This document shows positions 37,411-49,600 of a stretch of DNA of 64,000 bases, piece by piece. The DNA comes from Aphelenchoides besseyi (Eukaryota > Nematoda > Chromadorea > Rhabditida > Aphelenchoididae): the NCBI GenBank assembly GCA_024699855.1, contig JAMPIQ010000001.1, forward strand, positions 7,874,001-7,938,000. The letters are read 5' to 3'. A model generated the notes under the pieces. That model saw nothing but the letters and a program-made list of their open reading frames with translations, ran no database searches and was not told the DNA's origin. The translations under genes and the position numbers were made by a program. Each line of letters opens with the position of its first letter. Within the stretch, counting starts at the first letter, position 1.

Positions 37411-39478
37411 TCGCAATCGATACTTTTTGTACAATACTTAACATTGTCCTCAAATACCGAACTACGTATTCTAATAAATTTGACGCAAACAACAAAAGCA
37501 AATCGCTGGTCATTAGCCACCGAAGTCTCAATTGCATGAAACTGACCGGTTGCCCATAGAGACCTTTGGGATTTGCATTTCACTCGGATATCGAAAAGCT
37601 CGCGCTCAATCTCGACCGGTCAACTAACAACAAACAAGGGACTGGTCGGCGAGATGCCAAAAGTCGTCACTCATATTACGAGTCGAGTGGTTGAGTTCGT
37701 TTGATTAAGAGGATAAACGAGCCGTCCAAAGCAGCAGCAGTCCGATAGCCAACAGCTCTCGCTTTCCGACTGATTTATTTCGAGAGCTGTCCGATTGACT
37801 TAAAACAAAATTTGGCATTAATCTTTCAACTCCAATTTGTTTACATTTTGGAACAAATTCGATGGCAAAGTTTATAATTTATTGCACGTTTCCAATCCTG
37901 CCACAACTTTACGTTTCGAGTTATCAGCGTGAATGTTTAGAAATCTCGACGGTGTGGAATGCGATGAAAAGACGAAGTTATTTGCTTGCCTTCGTCGTTA
38001 TTTTTTGTCGCGTATTTGTGACTGTGCGCTTCGACGATTGGTGGAGATAAGAAAGGTGCTCGTCCACGTTTCGGTCGGCCCGACGCTCGTTGGGCGTCTG
38101 ATCAGCAATGCAAAGGAGATTCCTTCTGCTCCTCGCACCCTACGACTTTGATGACCCAGTAGTGGAAATTGCGCTTCTTTTTCACCTCCCGCCTCTTTCC
38201 GGCTCAAGGGTTTCATCGTCGTCAAACCGTTGGGGCTCCTTTCCGCTCACGCAAAAACAACAATCGACGTTTCGGCTTCCTGCGGCGATCAATTCGGTTG
38301 CCGCGAAATCGCAAGAAAAATTCTATTGATCGCGTGAATGATCGATTCCTCCGCGAAATTATCGTCTATTGTACGAAATGGAAGGCAAATGTTTTTGTGC
38401 TGCCAAAACGAATCACGTTGATGGCCGCTGATTCACGGCCCGTAGAATCGACGACCGCAGGAAACTCGATACGTTCATCTACTGATTAGTCAATGGCCAA
38501 CAACAGGAATTGGCCTTTCGACGGAATTCGCTCTTTTGGAATTCGGCGACTTTGTTGAACAAAAGTCGCGCTGAACGGCGCATCTTTTTGAGTGCAAAAT
38601 GTTTACGTGCCAACGGAGGAATTTGAAAGAGATACCGCCGCTACGTTCAACGTTTCGTGCACTTAAGCTGCGCAATTTTCTCGACCTTTGCAAGCGCAAA
38701 ATAATAAACGAGCGGCCGGTCGTCGTCGTCGTTTGTACGTGTTTTACCTGCTCGTCCCTCTCTTGCCGCTTTCCAATGGACAGCCGACGCAAAGCTCAAA
38801 CAAAACGTCCTTGCCGTTGTGCGGTGTTCGAGCCATCGCTCTTTCCCAAAACCTGTGCGCCTTTTCCTCGTTGATCTTCGCGACGACCATTCACTTGTCC
38901 ACAATTTCGGCGCGTTTTCATTTTTCGGGCCGCCGGTCAACGTTTTTTGACTTCCCAAAATTCCTATCACGCGCAATCGATCTCCAACGCCAATTGGTTG
39001 CATGCCAATAAAAGAATCGTAAAAACTTGAGTTCTTTTTTCTTCACCTGATGATTTGTGTTTTTATTCTCCCGTTCGACCTTGTCGTTTTTTACAACAAC
39101 GGACAACGTCGTCGACCGGTTACTTCGACTCCTCGGCATCAGCCTCCAATTTCCTGCGCCTTTTTTTTACGCGGTTTAGAATTGGAAACGGAAAGAGTTA
39201 TCGGGATGAGCAAACAAAACGCGTAACTTTACACTCCACTGGCTAATCAGTTTGATTGTTCTCGCCAATCGCTCGTTTTACACAAACCTTTGGGTAGCAA
39301 AAAGTGCGCGTAGTAGATGAGTAAGAAGCTGAATGAGTCAGAGCGAGTCATCGGCGCGTGTAAACAGCAATCCGGTAGTCGCCGTCAGAACTTTGCGGAT
39401 TTTACGAACTTCGTTTTCTTCTTCTGATTCGCTTCTTTTCAGTCACATTGATTGCTGGCTGCGACCTTTTGATTGGCG
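37411..39478. other. 2-kb spacer between the two MAGUK genes
   Basis: Contains the 3' end of the short MAGUK (AATAAA near 37,474) and presumably the promoter and 5' leader of the full DLG. Several overlapping open frames between 37,860 and 39,680 are Arg/Ser-rich on both strands and lack splice continuity or similarity to MAGUK domains, so they look like chance. No remnant of the missing PDZ2, SH3 or guanylate kinase exons of the short copy was found here. Confidence 0.45.
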
Positions 39479-42400
39479 ATGCCAATTAAAAAATCAGGTT
39501 TGTTCATTTTCTCGAAGCTGTTCAATCAACGATTTTGATTTCAGAAGCTCATCGGGCTTTAGAACTTCTCGAGGTAAACCTGATTCGTTGAACATTTATG
39601 AATGTGTTGACTTTAGGAGTATCATTCAGAACTACAACGACCAAGCGATGCGGAGCTTCGGATTGCAATCGAAAAAGTGATTAGCATTTTCAAGTCCAAC
39701 TTATTCCAAGCACTTTGCGGTAAATAACCGAAATTACGATTGAAAGACAATTTCGTTTTAGATATCCAAGATTTTTATGATAACACATTGCTCAATGAAC
39801 GAATTCCATTGTATCAGAAAACAACAGAAACACGAAAATTAGCTGAAAGATGGGAGAACAATCCTCCATTTGGTGGAATTGGTCGTTCGTTTAGTCGAAT
39901 CGAAGTTCGTTAATGTAAATTGATCGATGATTCGATTTTGATTTTAGGATCGTTTGGGTCCAACGTTAACTGGTGGGACAACAAACGGCGTTCACGATAC
40001 AACAACTTCAAGTCATTCCTACTCCTATCAAGAACAAAGTCGTCAATTGGTTGGTCTCTAAAGGAATTGAAAAGATTTTTGTGATTTTAGACAAAAGATG
40101 GATGGGTCACTTCTGAATATACGACAAAAACAACTGATGGTCCGGATGGCTTTGCAACTCAAACAACAACTGTAGGTCAAACGAAACAAGTAACAGAAAT
40201 GCGGATTACAGTCTTCTGGTATGATTGATGAACTTGGCCGTGAATGGGAAATCGAAGACGTGATTCTTGAGCGTAATCAAACGGGACTTGGGTTTTCGAT
40301 TAGCGGAGGAATAGACAAGCCGCCTGATCCCGATCATTTGATTCGTATAACAGACATAGCACCCGGAGGTAAGAGCGATAAAATTTAATAGATTCTCATT
40401 TTATCATAATTTCTAGGAGCTGTAGCGCGTGATGGAAGAATAAGGTTTATCAATTAACTGTGCAGAATGTTTATCAATTGGTTTAGAAAGAATGACGTAA
40501 TTGTTCGTGTCAACAACGTTCCGTGCGAAAATGTAAAACACGAAGTTGCCGTTGAGGCCTTAAAAAACTCCGGAAGCGTTGTTCGCTTGGTAGATGACAG
40601 TTTGAAATGAAACTTAAATGTTCATTTAGATGGTTAAACGCCCGAAAACTGGATCTGCGCCCCCACGACCTGCCCATTTGAGTTCCAGCTTCAGTAACTT
40701 AAGAAATACGGCTCCATCACCGCTGTCAAATCCAATCAATGTTCCGATCTTAAGACCGTCTTCCGAAATCCAACGGTTAGAATCGATGCCTGGAGTACGA
40801 AAATTGGAATTGATGAAAGAAATTGGAAGTGACGGTCAACCGAAGGGTCTTGGCTTATCGATTGCAGGTATTGTTATTAGGCAGTTCATTTGAAAACTCA
40901 TCATAATTTAAGGTGGAATTGGAAATCAACATTTTTCCGGAGATGACGGAATTTATATCACTCGCATCATTCCAAACAGTCCTGCTTATTACAATGGTCG
41001 ACTCGAAAAGAATGACAAACTGTTGGCCGTCGACAATGTTATTCTCGAAAATGTGACTCATCAGTTTGCTGTCGATACGCTCAAGAATACCGGAAATCGA
41101 GTGACTTTGTATTACATCAAAAATCCGCATCCGAATATGGACGACAGTATTTCCCATTCTTTGGGCTCTCAAGCTCATCTCAACTACCCACCACAGAGTA
41201 TACCACAGGAAATTCCATTGGAACCGCGAATTGTTCATTTACGAAAAGGAGATGCAGGATTAGGATTCAACATTGTCGGTGGAGAAGATGGAGAACCAAT
41301 TTACGTTTCTCATGTCCTGCCTGGTGGAGCAGCAGATTTGAGTGGGAATGTTCGAAAAGGCGATGTTCTGCTTCGTGTCAACGAAACAAATTTGGTTGGT
41401 GCCACTCACAATGCCGCTGCATTGGCCCTGAAAGCATGCCAACCAAACTCAATGGTTCAACTTCAACTGCAATATCGACCACAAGGTAACGTTCTCATAA
41501 AAGTTTCTATGTAATCGATTCTTATTTGCAGAGTATCAGTTGTTTGAAGAGAAAGTTGAACGTTTGCGCAATGATTTGATTCAAAACAAAAACAGTGCTG
41601 CAGCTCAAGCAGCGACAGTTGGGGTTCCAATTCAGCCAGCGATCGTGAATAGACCGGACATCTACGTGCGTGCACTTTTCGACAACGATCCTTCTCGTGA
41701 TCCCGGCGTTCCACATCGAGCACTTCAATTCAGATACGGTGATATTCTGCACGTTTTGAATTCAAGTGACGATGATTGGTGGACGGCAAGACGTGTATCA
41801 GAAAGTGGAGATGAGGGACCGGACGGTGTGATTCCGTCGAAGAAACGAGTTGAAAAACGAGAACGACAAAGACGTAAACAAGTAAACTTCAATGCCGGAA
41901 GTCAGTCTCTTGGTCGAAATGCTTCAATGGGCAGTGGATTGGAGGGACGTCGTGGATCTCGAAACCAATTGTCATTTTCGCGTAAATTCCCGTACATCAA
42001 ATCAACCGAAAAACTGAACGATTTGACTGAGAACGAACGTAAGTTTTTGGATTTAAAATCATTGGGGGATGTTCTTCTATAGGTCGGGGTTACAATACTT
42101 CAACTTCTTATTTCTCTCAAACAAGCGATAGTGATGTTTATTGTAAGTCGACTGAGTAGTTTAACAGTCGTGACTTTGCTGTTCGATTTCCTTGTTGATT
42201 GCCGTTGATCTTTTGATTTGTTTAACTTGGTGACTTTGCTCTTGTTTACTCATCTCGTTTTCAACGATTATTAGCACGGATTCTAACACACTTCTTACAG
42301 TTACCGGAATAAACGATGATCCGATCTTCTCATACGAACCAGTAGAGTTGCAAACAAGTAAGTTAGAATTCATCGACAATCATTATACTCTATTTCAGTC

Positions 42401-43161
42401 AGTTACGTGCGCCCTGTGATTATTTTGGGTGCCTTGAAGGATCGTATCAATGACGAGTTGGTGACCAGACAACCGACTCGTTTCGGAAGCTGTGTTCCAC
42501 ACACTTCACGCGATCCACGACCAAACGAAGAACATGGTCGAGATTATTATTTTGTCAGTAAACAAGAGGTATGTTTTCGACCGGTCGAAATTGATTGATC
42601 ATTGAGATATAGATGGAACGCGATGTCAAAAACAATCTGTTTATTGAAGCCGGGCAATTCCAAAATAATCTCTACGGAACGAGCATCGAAGCTGTGAAAC
42701 AAGTGGCCAATTCGGTAACTTCGCTTGATAGTTGACAGTTTAACTCAATTTTCAGGGACGTCATTGCATTTTGGATGTGAGTGCAAATGCAATTCGTCGT
42801 CTTCGTCAAATCGCAAACATCTATCCGATTGCACTGTTCATTAAACCGTACAATGTCAATCAACTGCGGTAAACTTTTGTTCTGAAACCGTGAATTTAAT
42901 TTCAATTTAGTGATTGGGAGCCAATGTACACTGACGATGAAGCACACAAAATGTACGAACGTTGCCAACGTCAAGAACAAATGTTTGGCGATCTTTTCAC
43001 TTGTAAATTCGACTCGTTAATCTCGTCTATATTTCAATATTTTAGCTGTGATCACTGGACAAACACCAGAAGAAGTACTCAGTCGCGTCATGTTGGCAAT
43101 CAATCAGGAATCGAAATCCCGAGTTTGGGTTCCATCTTCGCAAAAACATTTCTTCTATTAA
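39479..43161 (+). CDS. DLG1: Discs large (DLG) MAGUK scaffold
   Basis: A full DLG ortholog, the cortical scaffold of epithelial junctions and synapses. The start [20 protein letters not shown] matches the vertebrate MPVRKQDTQRALHLLEEY L27 start. L27 continues [23 protein letters not shown]1 ([20 protein letters not shown], about 40,290), PDZ2 ([20 protein letters not shown], about 40,850) and PDZ3 ([20 protein letters not shown], about 41,260) follow. SH3 starts [20 protein letters not shown] and contains [13 protein letters not shown]. The hook has [20 protein letters not shown]. The guanylate kinase-like domain starts [20 protein letters not shown] with [17 protein letters not shown] and ends [14 protein letters not shown]. 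An alternative upstream start at 39,333 is open but gives an atypical N terminus. About 18 exons, no breaks. Confidence 0.92.
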
Positions 43162-43287
43162 CTTATCCGATCAGTTTATCAACAATTTCACTTAACTCCC
43201 GCAACCATTGCTCACTGCCTTTTCATATCGAGTTTTTTAGTTTCGTTTAGCCATTCAACTACGCAAAAACTAGATTGTGCTAGTTAA

Positions 43288-43654
43288 TTAAACCGATTTA
43301 CTGTTAATAATTGAATTTAAGCGCATTTCAAGTGGATTCAAACTTTTAACCTTTGGTTTTGCTGCCAAAATCTCTTTTAGCTTTGTAGCAGCAAACGCAT
43401 GGTCCCCGTTTAAATGCCGTATCAATTGAAAACATACCAATTGCCGTAAATAAACAAATTGCCATCTTCGACTCGTCAACGTTTGTTGTTGAAAAGAACA
43501 GTCTCTTAATCGAAAGGAATGCGACGACGAACGTTGATTAATTGACGATACGCTTTGTCAAAAAGTCAATTGTTTGTTGCTTTTTGAAATTTGCTGATCA
43601 GTCGATAGTTTCTTACGTCATTGCACTGGAAAAAGAAACACGCAAACTTCTCAT
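43288..43654 (-). CDS. Small protein with mitochondrial-type presequence, three exons
   Basis: Three exons (43654-43617, 43552-43438, 43380-43288) separated by 64- and 57-bp introns encode about 81 residues. The start MRSLRVSFSSAMTVSSINQR and the following SSSHSFRLRD are rich in Arg and Ser and lack acids, as in mitochondrial targeting presequences. The mature part has a basic helix (RRWQFVYLRQLLKEILAAKP) and ends LNPLEMRLNSIINSKSV. No membrane helix. The size and basic character would fit a small mitochondrial ribosomal or assembly protein, but I recognise no family. It is tail-to-tail with DLG, stops 127 bp apart. Because the exons are short it is only visible by splicing. Confidence 0.5.
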
Positions 43655-44200
43655 CAATCGATTGGGTTCCATCAAAGAGTAATGAAATAAAAGATATTTG
43701 AGTTTCTAGTTTATTGATATGATTTCGCTTGGCAAACGGTTGGCAGTCAGCAGCCATCCGAGAACTTTCTCCTCAACCTTTTGCTAGAAGCGCGTGTCTG
43801 ATCGCCATCTCGATTCCACAGTGTAGCTGTCAGCTCCCAGCAACTTTCATTTTCTCAATCACATTTCCAACACTAATCAAAACCACTCTTACCCTATCAC
43901 ACTTATCTGAAGCTTTTTATTGCTTCCAGAATAACTTGATTCCATCAACTCTTGTCAACGTTTTTGAACAACTCATCTAGCGACTATTAACCGTCGTTTC
44001 TCAACCCTTCTAAAACTCCGTATTTTATTGCTTTCATACTCGACCAAACATTCTTGTTAATTCGTCTTCGTTCAAACTCGTCTCTTAACAACCGTTCTCA
44101 CAGCCCGATCTCAAACCGCACCCTTCTATTTGGCATCTTATTTCATGTGTAAGGCCGGAGTTTTGTATTCGTTTTTCTATTTGTGTCCTACGGGTCCACA
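43655..44200. other. Divergent spacer
   Basis: Half a kilobase between the small minus-strand gene and the GIY-YIG gene. Pyrimidine-rich with short frames and no recognised content; probably promoter sequence for both. Confidence 0.35.
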
Positions 44201-46311
44201 ATGGGACTTTTCAAAATACATCGATACCATGATTCATTCCAAGATTATTTGCCGGAGACTTGGTCAGACGTTTCTGGTGCAGACGATTTGCCGTTGGACG
44301 ATGAAACAGAAAGTAAGACATCATTTGTTAACTTGATTCTATGTGTTAAGATGATGAAGGAAAAAAGACGCTGGAACCAATGGATCTGAAGGACGTTGAA
44401 GCGTTTTTGGATTCACGAAAGACGAAGTCATTTATGAACAAAATCCTGAAATCTGTAAGCACACAATCATTTTAATTGATGACAAGTTTTACTTGCAGAG
44501 TCAAAAGTTGATTCCAACTGTCAAGCCGGTTAAGCATGGTTACGTGTACGTTATCATCAACTTAAGGGATCTTGCGAATGCAAAAAAGCTCGATAACGTC
44601 CAACAACGATTCACCGAAATGGTGAAGTCGATTGTTTACTATGGCACAACATTGCAAACGAGTCCAAATCCACGTGCATGTCATCATATGTCTTCCGAGA
44701 AATTTAATTCACGTGAACATGGCATGATGATCGTCAAATCACAAACCGACGATTTCGGTTTCCTGTTGAATTTTGGGCCATCGAATCAGAATTTCTCTTG
44801 ATGAGCTTCGCGTCCTTGTTCACGCAAGAGTACCTGCCATCAACTGCAGGTGTTTATGGTTCAAAAAAGTCGTCATACTATCACCATCACGTGAAAACGG
44901 TGCAGGATTCGACGAAACGTTTGGACATGTTGTTTCGTTTGTACGTGACCTTAAACAAAGCAACAGTTGTCGTTAACAAAGTAAACAAACGCGTAAGTTT
45001 ACTCGTTCTTCATTATTCAATTGAATTTTCAGAATCCGTTTACATTGGTACATCATAACATCGAAACGGTGGCTAACGACAATGAGCTTGCAATGGTGGC
45101 ACAAACATTGCTTCAACAGGTAATTTACTTACGAATTTCATTTTACGGCATTTTAGACCGTGAAAAACGCTGTCAGTTACAATCGGTTCTACGATGTTGT
45201 TGAAGGTGGTTGTTACATAATCGTCAACTGTCTTCAATTGGCCGATGCCCGTCAATTAACCAACGATGTCGAGAAGTTGGTGGCGTTGCTTAATTCGGTA
45301 CACTACGTCGGTACGGCAGTTGGCGGAGGCTTTGAAATACGTTGGTGTAAACATTTGTTGAATCGCAAAGAACATTGTGGCGTGTACGTAATGGTTAAAG
45401 TCATCGCGTCGACAACCTCCACGATGCATCATGATTACCACTCGACTGGAGAATTAGCATTAATTTGGGAGTATGGCCTTTTGAGTTTCCAAACGTTATT
45501 CGTCAATGTCGAAATGTCGCGTCCAGGAGTTCTTTGCACATCTACAGCAACATGTTACGATAGCTACATTATGGAAAAGGCTTATAGTCACGAGTTTCGT
45601 AAAATCGCTTTAATAACGCTGCTCAACAAACTCATGATTGGTGACTCCGTGGCAGAGTCTGAAGTAAGTATATCGACATTATTACATATATACGTAACTT
45701 GCGTGTTTTAGGGTAGTGTGTGCAACGTTTGTAACGACGTTATTACGTTGAACAATTACCTCTAGTGGATGCATCACATCCAGTTCGTGAATCACCATCA
45801 GAATGAGCATGGTTTTTTGGCTGGTGAAGAATTTGAACACGAATGCCACTGGTGCAATCACATGTTTGCCACGTTCGAAGAGTTGTTTAACCACGTAAAA
45901 CCGGAACATAATAACGAAGTTGAAGTTCAATGCTTCTTGGGTGAATGCAACGGACGCACCTTCAGGAACAAGATGTCTCTTAATGCTCATGTTCACGGCT
46001 TTCACGATGACAACGAAGTTCAATGCTTCTTGGGTGAATGCAACGGACGCACCTTCAGGAACAAGATGTCTCTTAATGCTCATGTTCACGGCTTTCACGA
46101 TGACAACGAAGTTCAATGCTTCTTGGGTGAATGCAACGGACGCACCTTCAGGAACAAGATGTCTCTTAATAATCATGTTCGCACCGTTCAAGTAACTGGT
46201 GAAATAGGGAATCAACAAAAAACCACGACGAACTTGTTGCAAATTTGTTCTTTTATTTTATTTCTCTGTCTTGTTTTTAATCATCGCAAAATCACTCTAA
46301 TCTTTGCATAA
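44201..46311 (+). CDS. Protein with two GIY-YIG-like nuclease domains and C2H2-like zinc fingers; reading frame interrupted
   Basis: Six exons from 44,201 (MGLFKIHRYHDSFQDYLPE). Domain 1 (44.5-44.9 kb): HGYVYVIINLRDLAN, SIVYYGTTLQ, then NPRACHHMSSEKF, and FWAIESEFLLMSFASLF. Domain 2 (45.2-45.5 kb): GGCYIIVNCLQLAD, VHYVGTAVGG, IRWCKHLLNR, and ALIWEYGLLSFQTLFVNVE. The two Tyr-Gly motifs, Arg and His with matching spacing, and late Glu and Asn fit the GIY-YIG fold, closest to the LEM-3/ANKLE1 branch as I remember it. In domain 1 the late Asn is replaced by Gln (LFTQE). Downstream are Cys/His fingers: VCNVCNDVITLNNYL, HECHWCNHMFATFEELFNH, and three copies of QCFLGECNGRTFRNKMSL. Two defects: a one-base frame change near 44,755-44,765 inside domain 1, and an in-frame TAG at 45,763-45,765 in the first finger, after which the frame stays open to 46,311. 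Pseudogene, readthrough or sequence error are all possible. Confidence 0.55.
45922..46170 (+). repeat. 93-bp tandem repeat encoding a zinc-finger unit, 2.7 copies
   Basis: Copy 1 is 45922-46014, copy 2 46015-46107, and copy 3 runs identically from 46108 to about 46170 before diverging. The copies show no base difference over the shared part. Each encodes 31 residues with two Cys four apart (CFLGEC), then F and L, then His (AHVHGFH), a C2H2-like spacing with one extra residue before the Phe. Identity at silent positions points to very recent duplication or gene conversion. Confidence 0.95.
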
Positions 46312-46641
46312 ACAGATTCATTATATCATTAATAAGAACTTTTGAGATAAGCCATCGATCTGAATGTGAGCGATAGAACTTGGCTGAAAAGTTAAGAGGA
46401 CCCCAATGCGTATTATGTTGATGTCCGTGTAGAGTCAAATTCGGAATCAAATATCTTAACCATGATGTTTTCGTCAATATCCATACGACGGCCATGCAGC
46501 ACCTGTGTTAGGATACGCGCTTATTCCATGCGGACAAACGGGACTTGGTTTACCATCTGTTGGACTGGGAGCAAATCTTGGACTTGGTCGTTGATAAATT
46601 TATTTTACATTCATATTTTACATGTCAGTAAATATCCTGCT

Positions 46642-49600
46642 TCATCCACGTTGAGTACGACCAAAAATTACAGTGTCCGCCGCAAATTGCAGATGCTCTT
46701 CTTCTTGAGTATTCAGTGTAGTTGGCATTAATGGTGACTCGTACGGAACAACCGGTAACGGTACCGTGTGACAAACATCAGTGTTGCGCAAACGATTGTG
46801 TTTTTCAATCAACCTATCAGTTCGAAGTTTAACGAACACAAGTCCTCCGACACATAATGTCGATAGAATACACAGAATAGTAACGAGTCCAGCGAGTATT
46901 GCGGCCAATGGAGCTAACGGCGCTGAAACGACGAGTTGAACGATATCGTCGGGATTGAGCTCATCGATAGGCATTGGTTGATCTTGTGGATCCAGTATTT
47001 CCAGTTCTTTGTAGATGGTTTGTTCTCTGATCCAAATTGCAATTTCTTCAGCACTGAGTGCGCTCTCCGCATTCTCACCACTAAATGGCAACGTGATTGT
47101 GAAGTTGAACATCATTCCTAAACCAACATTCGTAGTTTTCCGACCGCTCAGCACCTACCAATAGCAATGTGTGCAGATTTAAAACGAAATGAAGAAATTC
47201 TCATGTTGTTACTCATGTTTTCAATCCAATTTTGTGCTAAGATTCCCGAATCGTTTCCAACCGTTTCTTTGAATGAGCGATCAATTCGGAGTGATATTCT
47301 TCTTGCATTTCCATCGTTTGTGAGGTTTCTTTTGATCACATTATCGGTCACATTAGTCACTTTAACACTGCCAAATGCGACGAATCCCGATGGTGCCAAC
47401 ATTGTTTTTTTGATTGATTGCATCGTCTAAAAACAAGTTAAGTCAAAATATTAAACAATACAGACATATGAATTGGTTGTTTGGTTTTCCCGAAACGCTG
47501 GACGTAGAATTACACTCAGCCAACCACCATCGTGACATTTCGGCTTCACAAATCGAACTTTCTCCAATTTTGTTGTTCCTTGAACTAACGACTGGACAAA
47601 TGAGTTCGCATCATTAGCCGAACACCTGTTGTTTGTTGACTTAAAGAGGTCGATGAATGCTATCTTCGTTTAACATACCAATTTGACTGTAATGTTGACT
47701 TCATTGTAGGGCGGATAATACAATGGAGTGGGCGGAAAAACGGAGAAAACACTATTGAAGTACGATTAAATAAGTAGATGACTAGGACTTACGCAATGAA
47801 GCCACCAGCTTGACATGTGCAATTAAATTGAAATTCGTTTGGCTTCACGGCCGTAGCGTAGTTCGATGAAGTGCAATAGTCACTAATCCATTGGCCGTTG
47901 ATGAACGTCAGGCACTTATAGTAATCGGAAGGTGTGTATTTGCTCATCGGAATCTGAACTGTGAATGCTGCGCCTTCTTGCAACTCAATAGTTTTGCCGT
48001 TGTGTGGATCGATGAAGAGAATTTGATACAAATCAGACGTCAGTTGACTCATACCGATTGCGTTGTAAGCAGACGGTGCAAAGTAGTTGCTTACTTGTTG
48101 ATTGACACGTAAAGCAGAGGCCTTTGTTCGACTTGTTCCGAGACAAATTCCCAAACACAATGTGCTATTGTCCGAGCATTTCGCGTAAATGTTTCGAAAA
48201 TTAGTTCCAAATTGAAATGTTTTTCCCGTTGTTCCAGGAATCGAGTAAGCTTCATCGGCAGGTGAGTTGGGCATCAGATTTTGAAGTTGAATCATGGTAT
48301 AGTCACGACCCTCCGCTTTTACATTTTGTGCAACGTCTATGGTCTGCGAACAAAACTCAGACAAAAGTTCTTGAATATTTAGAAGATAACTCTGTACTAC
48401 GGTTTGTTGTTTCGATAGAAGAAGATCGTACGCTTCGAGAAGGTTGTTAGCCAAGTTTTCATTGACTTTACCACCGTTCGATGCACTCATGGCACTGACC
48501 AAATCGACATCTCGCTTGTTGCGTTCCACAGCATTCGGTTCATCAGCCGCAGAGTTTTTTGGAAGAATCAAAATTGGACGTTGACGTCGTAGAGTTGATT
48601 CGTTCAACTCCATTGAACGTACAACGAATAAAAGATGAGGATTGTTGTCGAATTTTCTTGTTGTCAAATTGCAAATAACAACGTTCAAGTCTTCCACATA
48701 GGCCGGATTGTAATTTCCAAGCTCATCGACTAAAACGCGGTTATTAAATGAAGCTTTTACACTGGTGGACAAAAGTTTTCACCACCCACTTTTCTCGGAG
48801 ATTACTGATCCAATTCGGCTCAAATTTTCACCAATTATGAACAAGATACAGTACATATCATACCCCCAAAATCAATAACTAACAGGCAGAAACAATTTAA
48901 AAAATACAAGAATGAATGTTTTCGGCCGGTCAAAAGTTTTCGCCAGTGCGCGGTTTTGACGGTGTCTCTCGTTTCTTCTTTAGTTTAGTTGTTTTTTCAA
49001 CAGTATCAATTACTCTAATATGTTTACAGTCTTTAAAAATGATCACCGAGCAACAGCGAGCTCAAATATTGCGACTGTTTGAGAGGGACAATAACATTAG
49101 TGCGATTGCTCGTGAGATGGGAATGGACAGTTTGACGGTGCAGAAAGTTGTACGAAACGTTCAACCGAAGAAAATGGGACGTCCTCGACTGATTTCTGAC
49201 CGAAGTGTTCGCCAAATGAAAAGGCACATCACATCTCTTGTTCGTCGCGGTCAAAGGGTCACGTCTACGATTATCCAAAAAACGTTTCAAATACCAGCTT
49301 CTTGCCGTACAATTCGTCGGACGTTGAACAGCAATGGGGCCTCTTACCAATTGACTAAGAAAGTTCTACCGCTGAAACCTTCTCACAAGCTTGCACGTCT
49401 CAAATTCGCGATTTGCCACCTCGAGCTGAACACTGATTTCGAATCGTGGATTTTCACTGACGAAAAAAGGCTTTCATACGATGGTCCTGACAGTATAGGT
49501 TCCTGGGGCGTTGGGAACACTCGTCTGCAGCGGATCAAACGGCAACAAGGAGGTGGAAGTGTCATGGTGTTCGGCGCGATCTGTGCGAATGGCGAATTTT

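Noticed and set aside
37860..39300. Arg/Ser-rich open frames on both strands between the MAGUK genes
   Set aside because: Overlapping frames on both strands with biased composition, no splice continuity and no similarity to neighbours.
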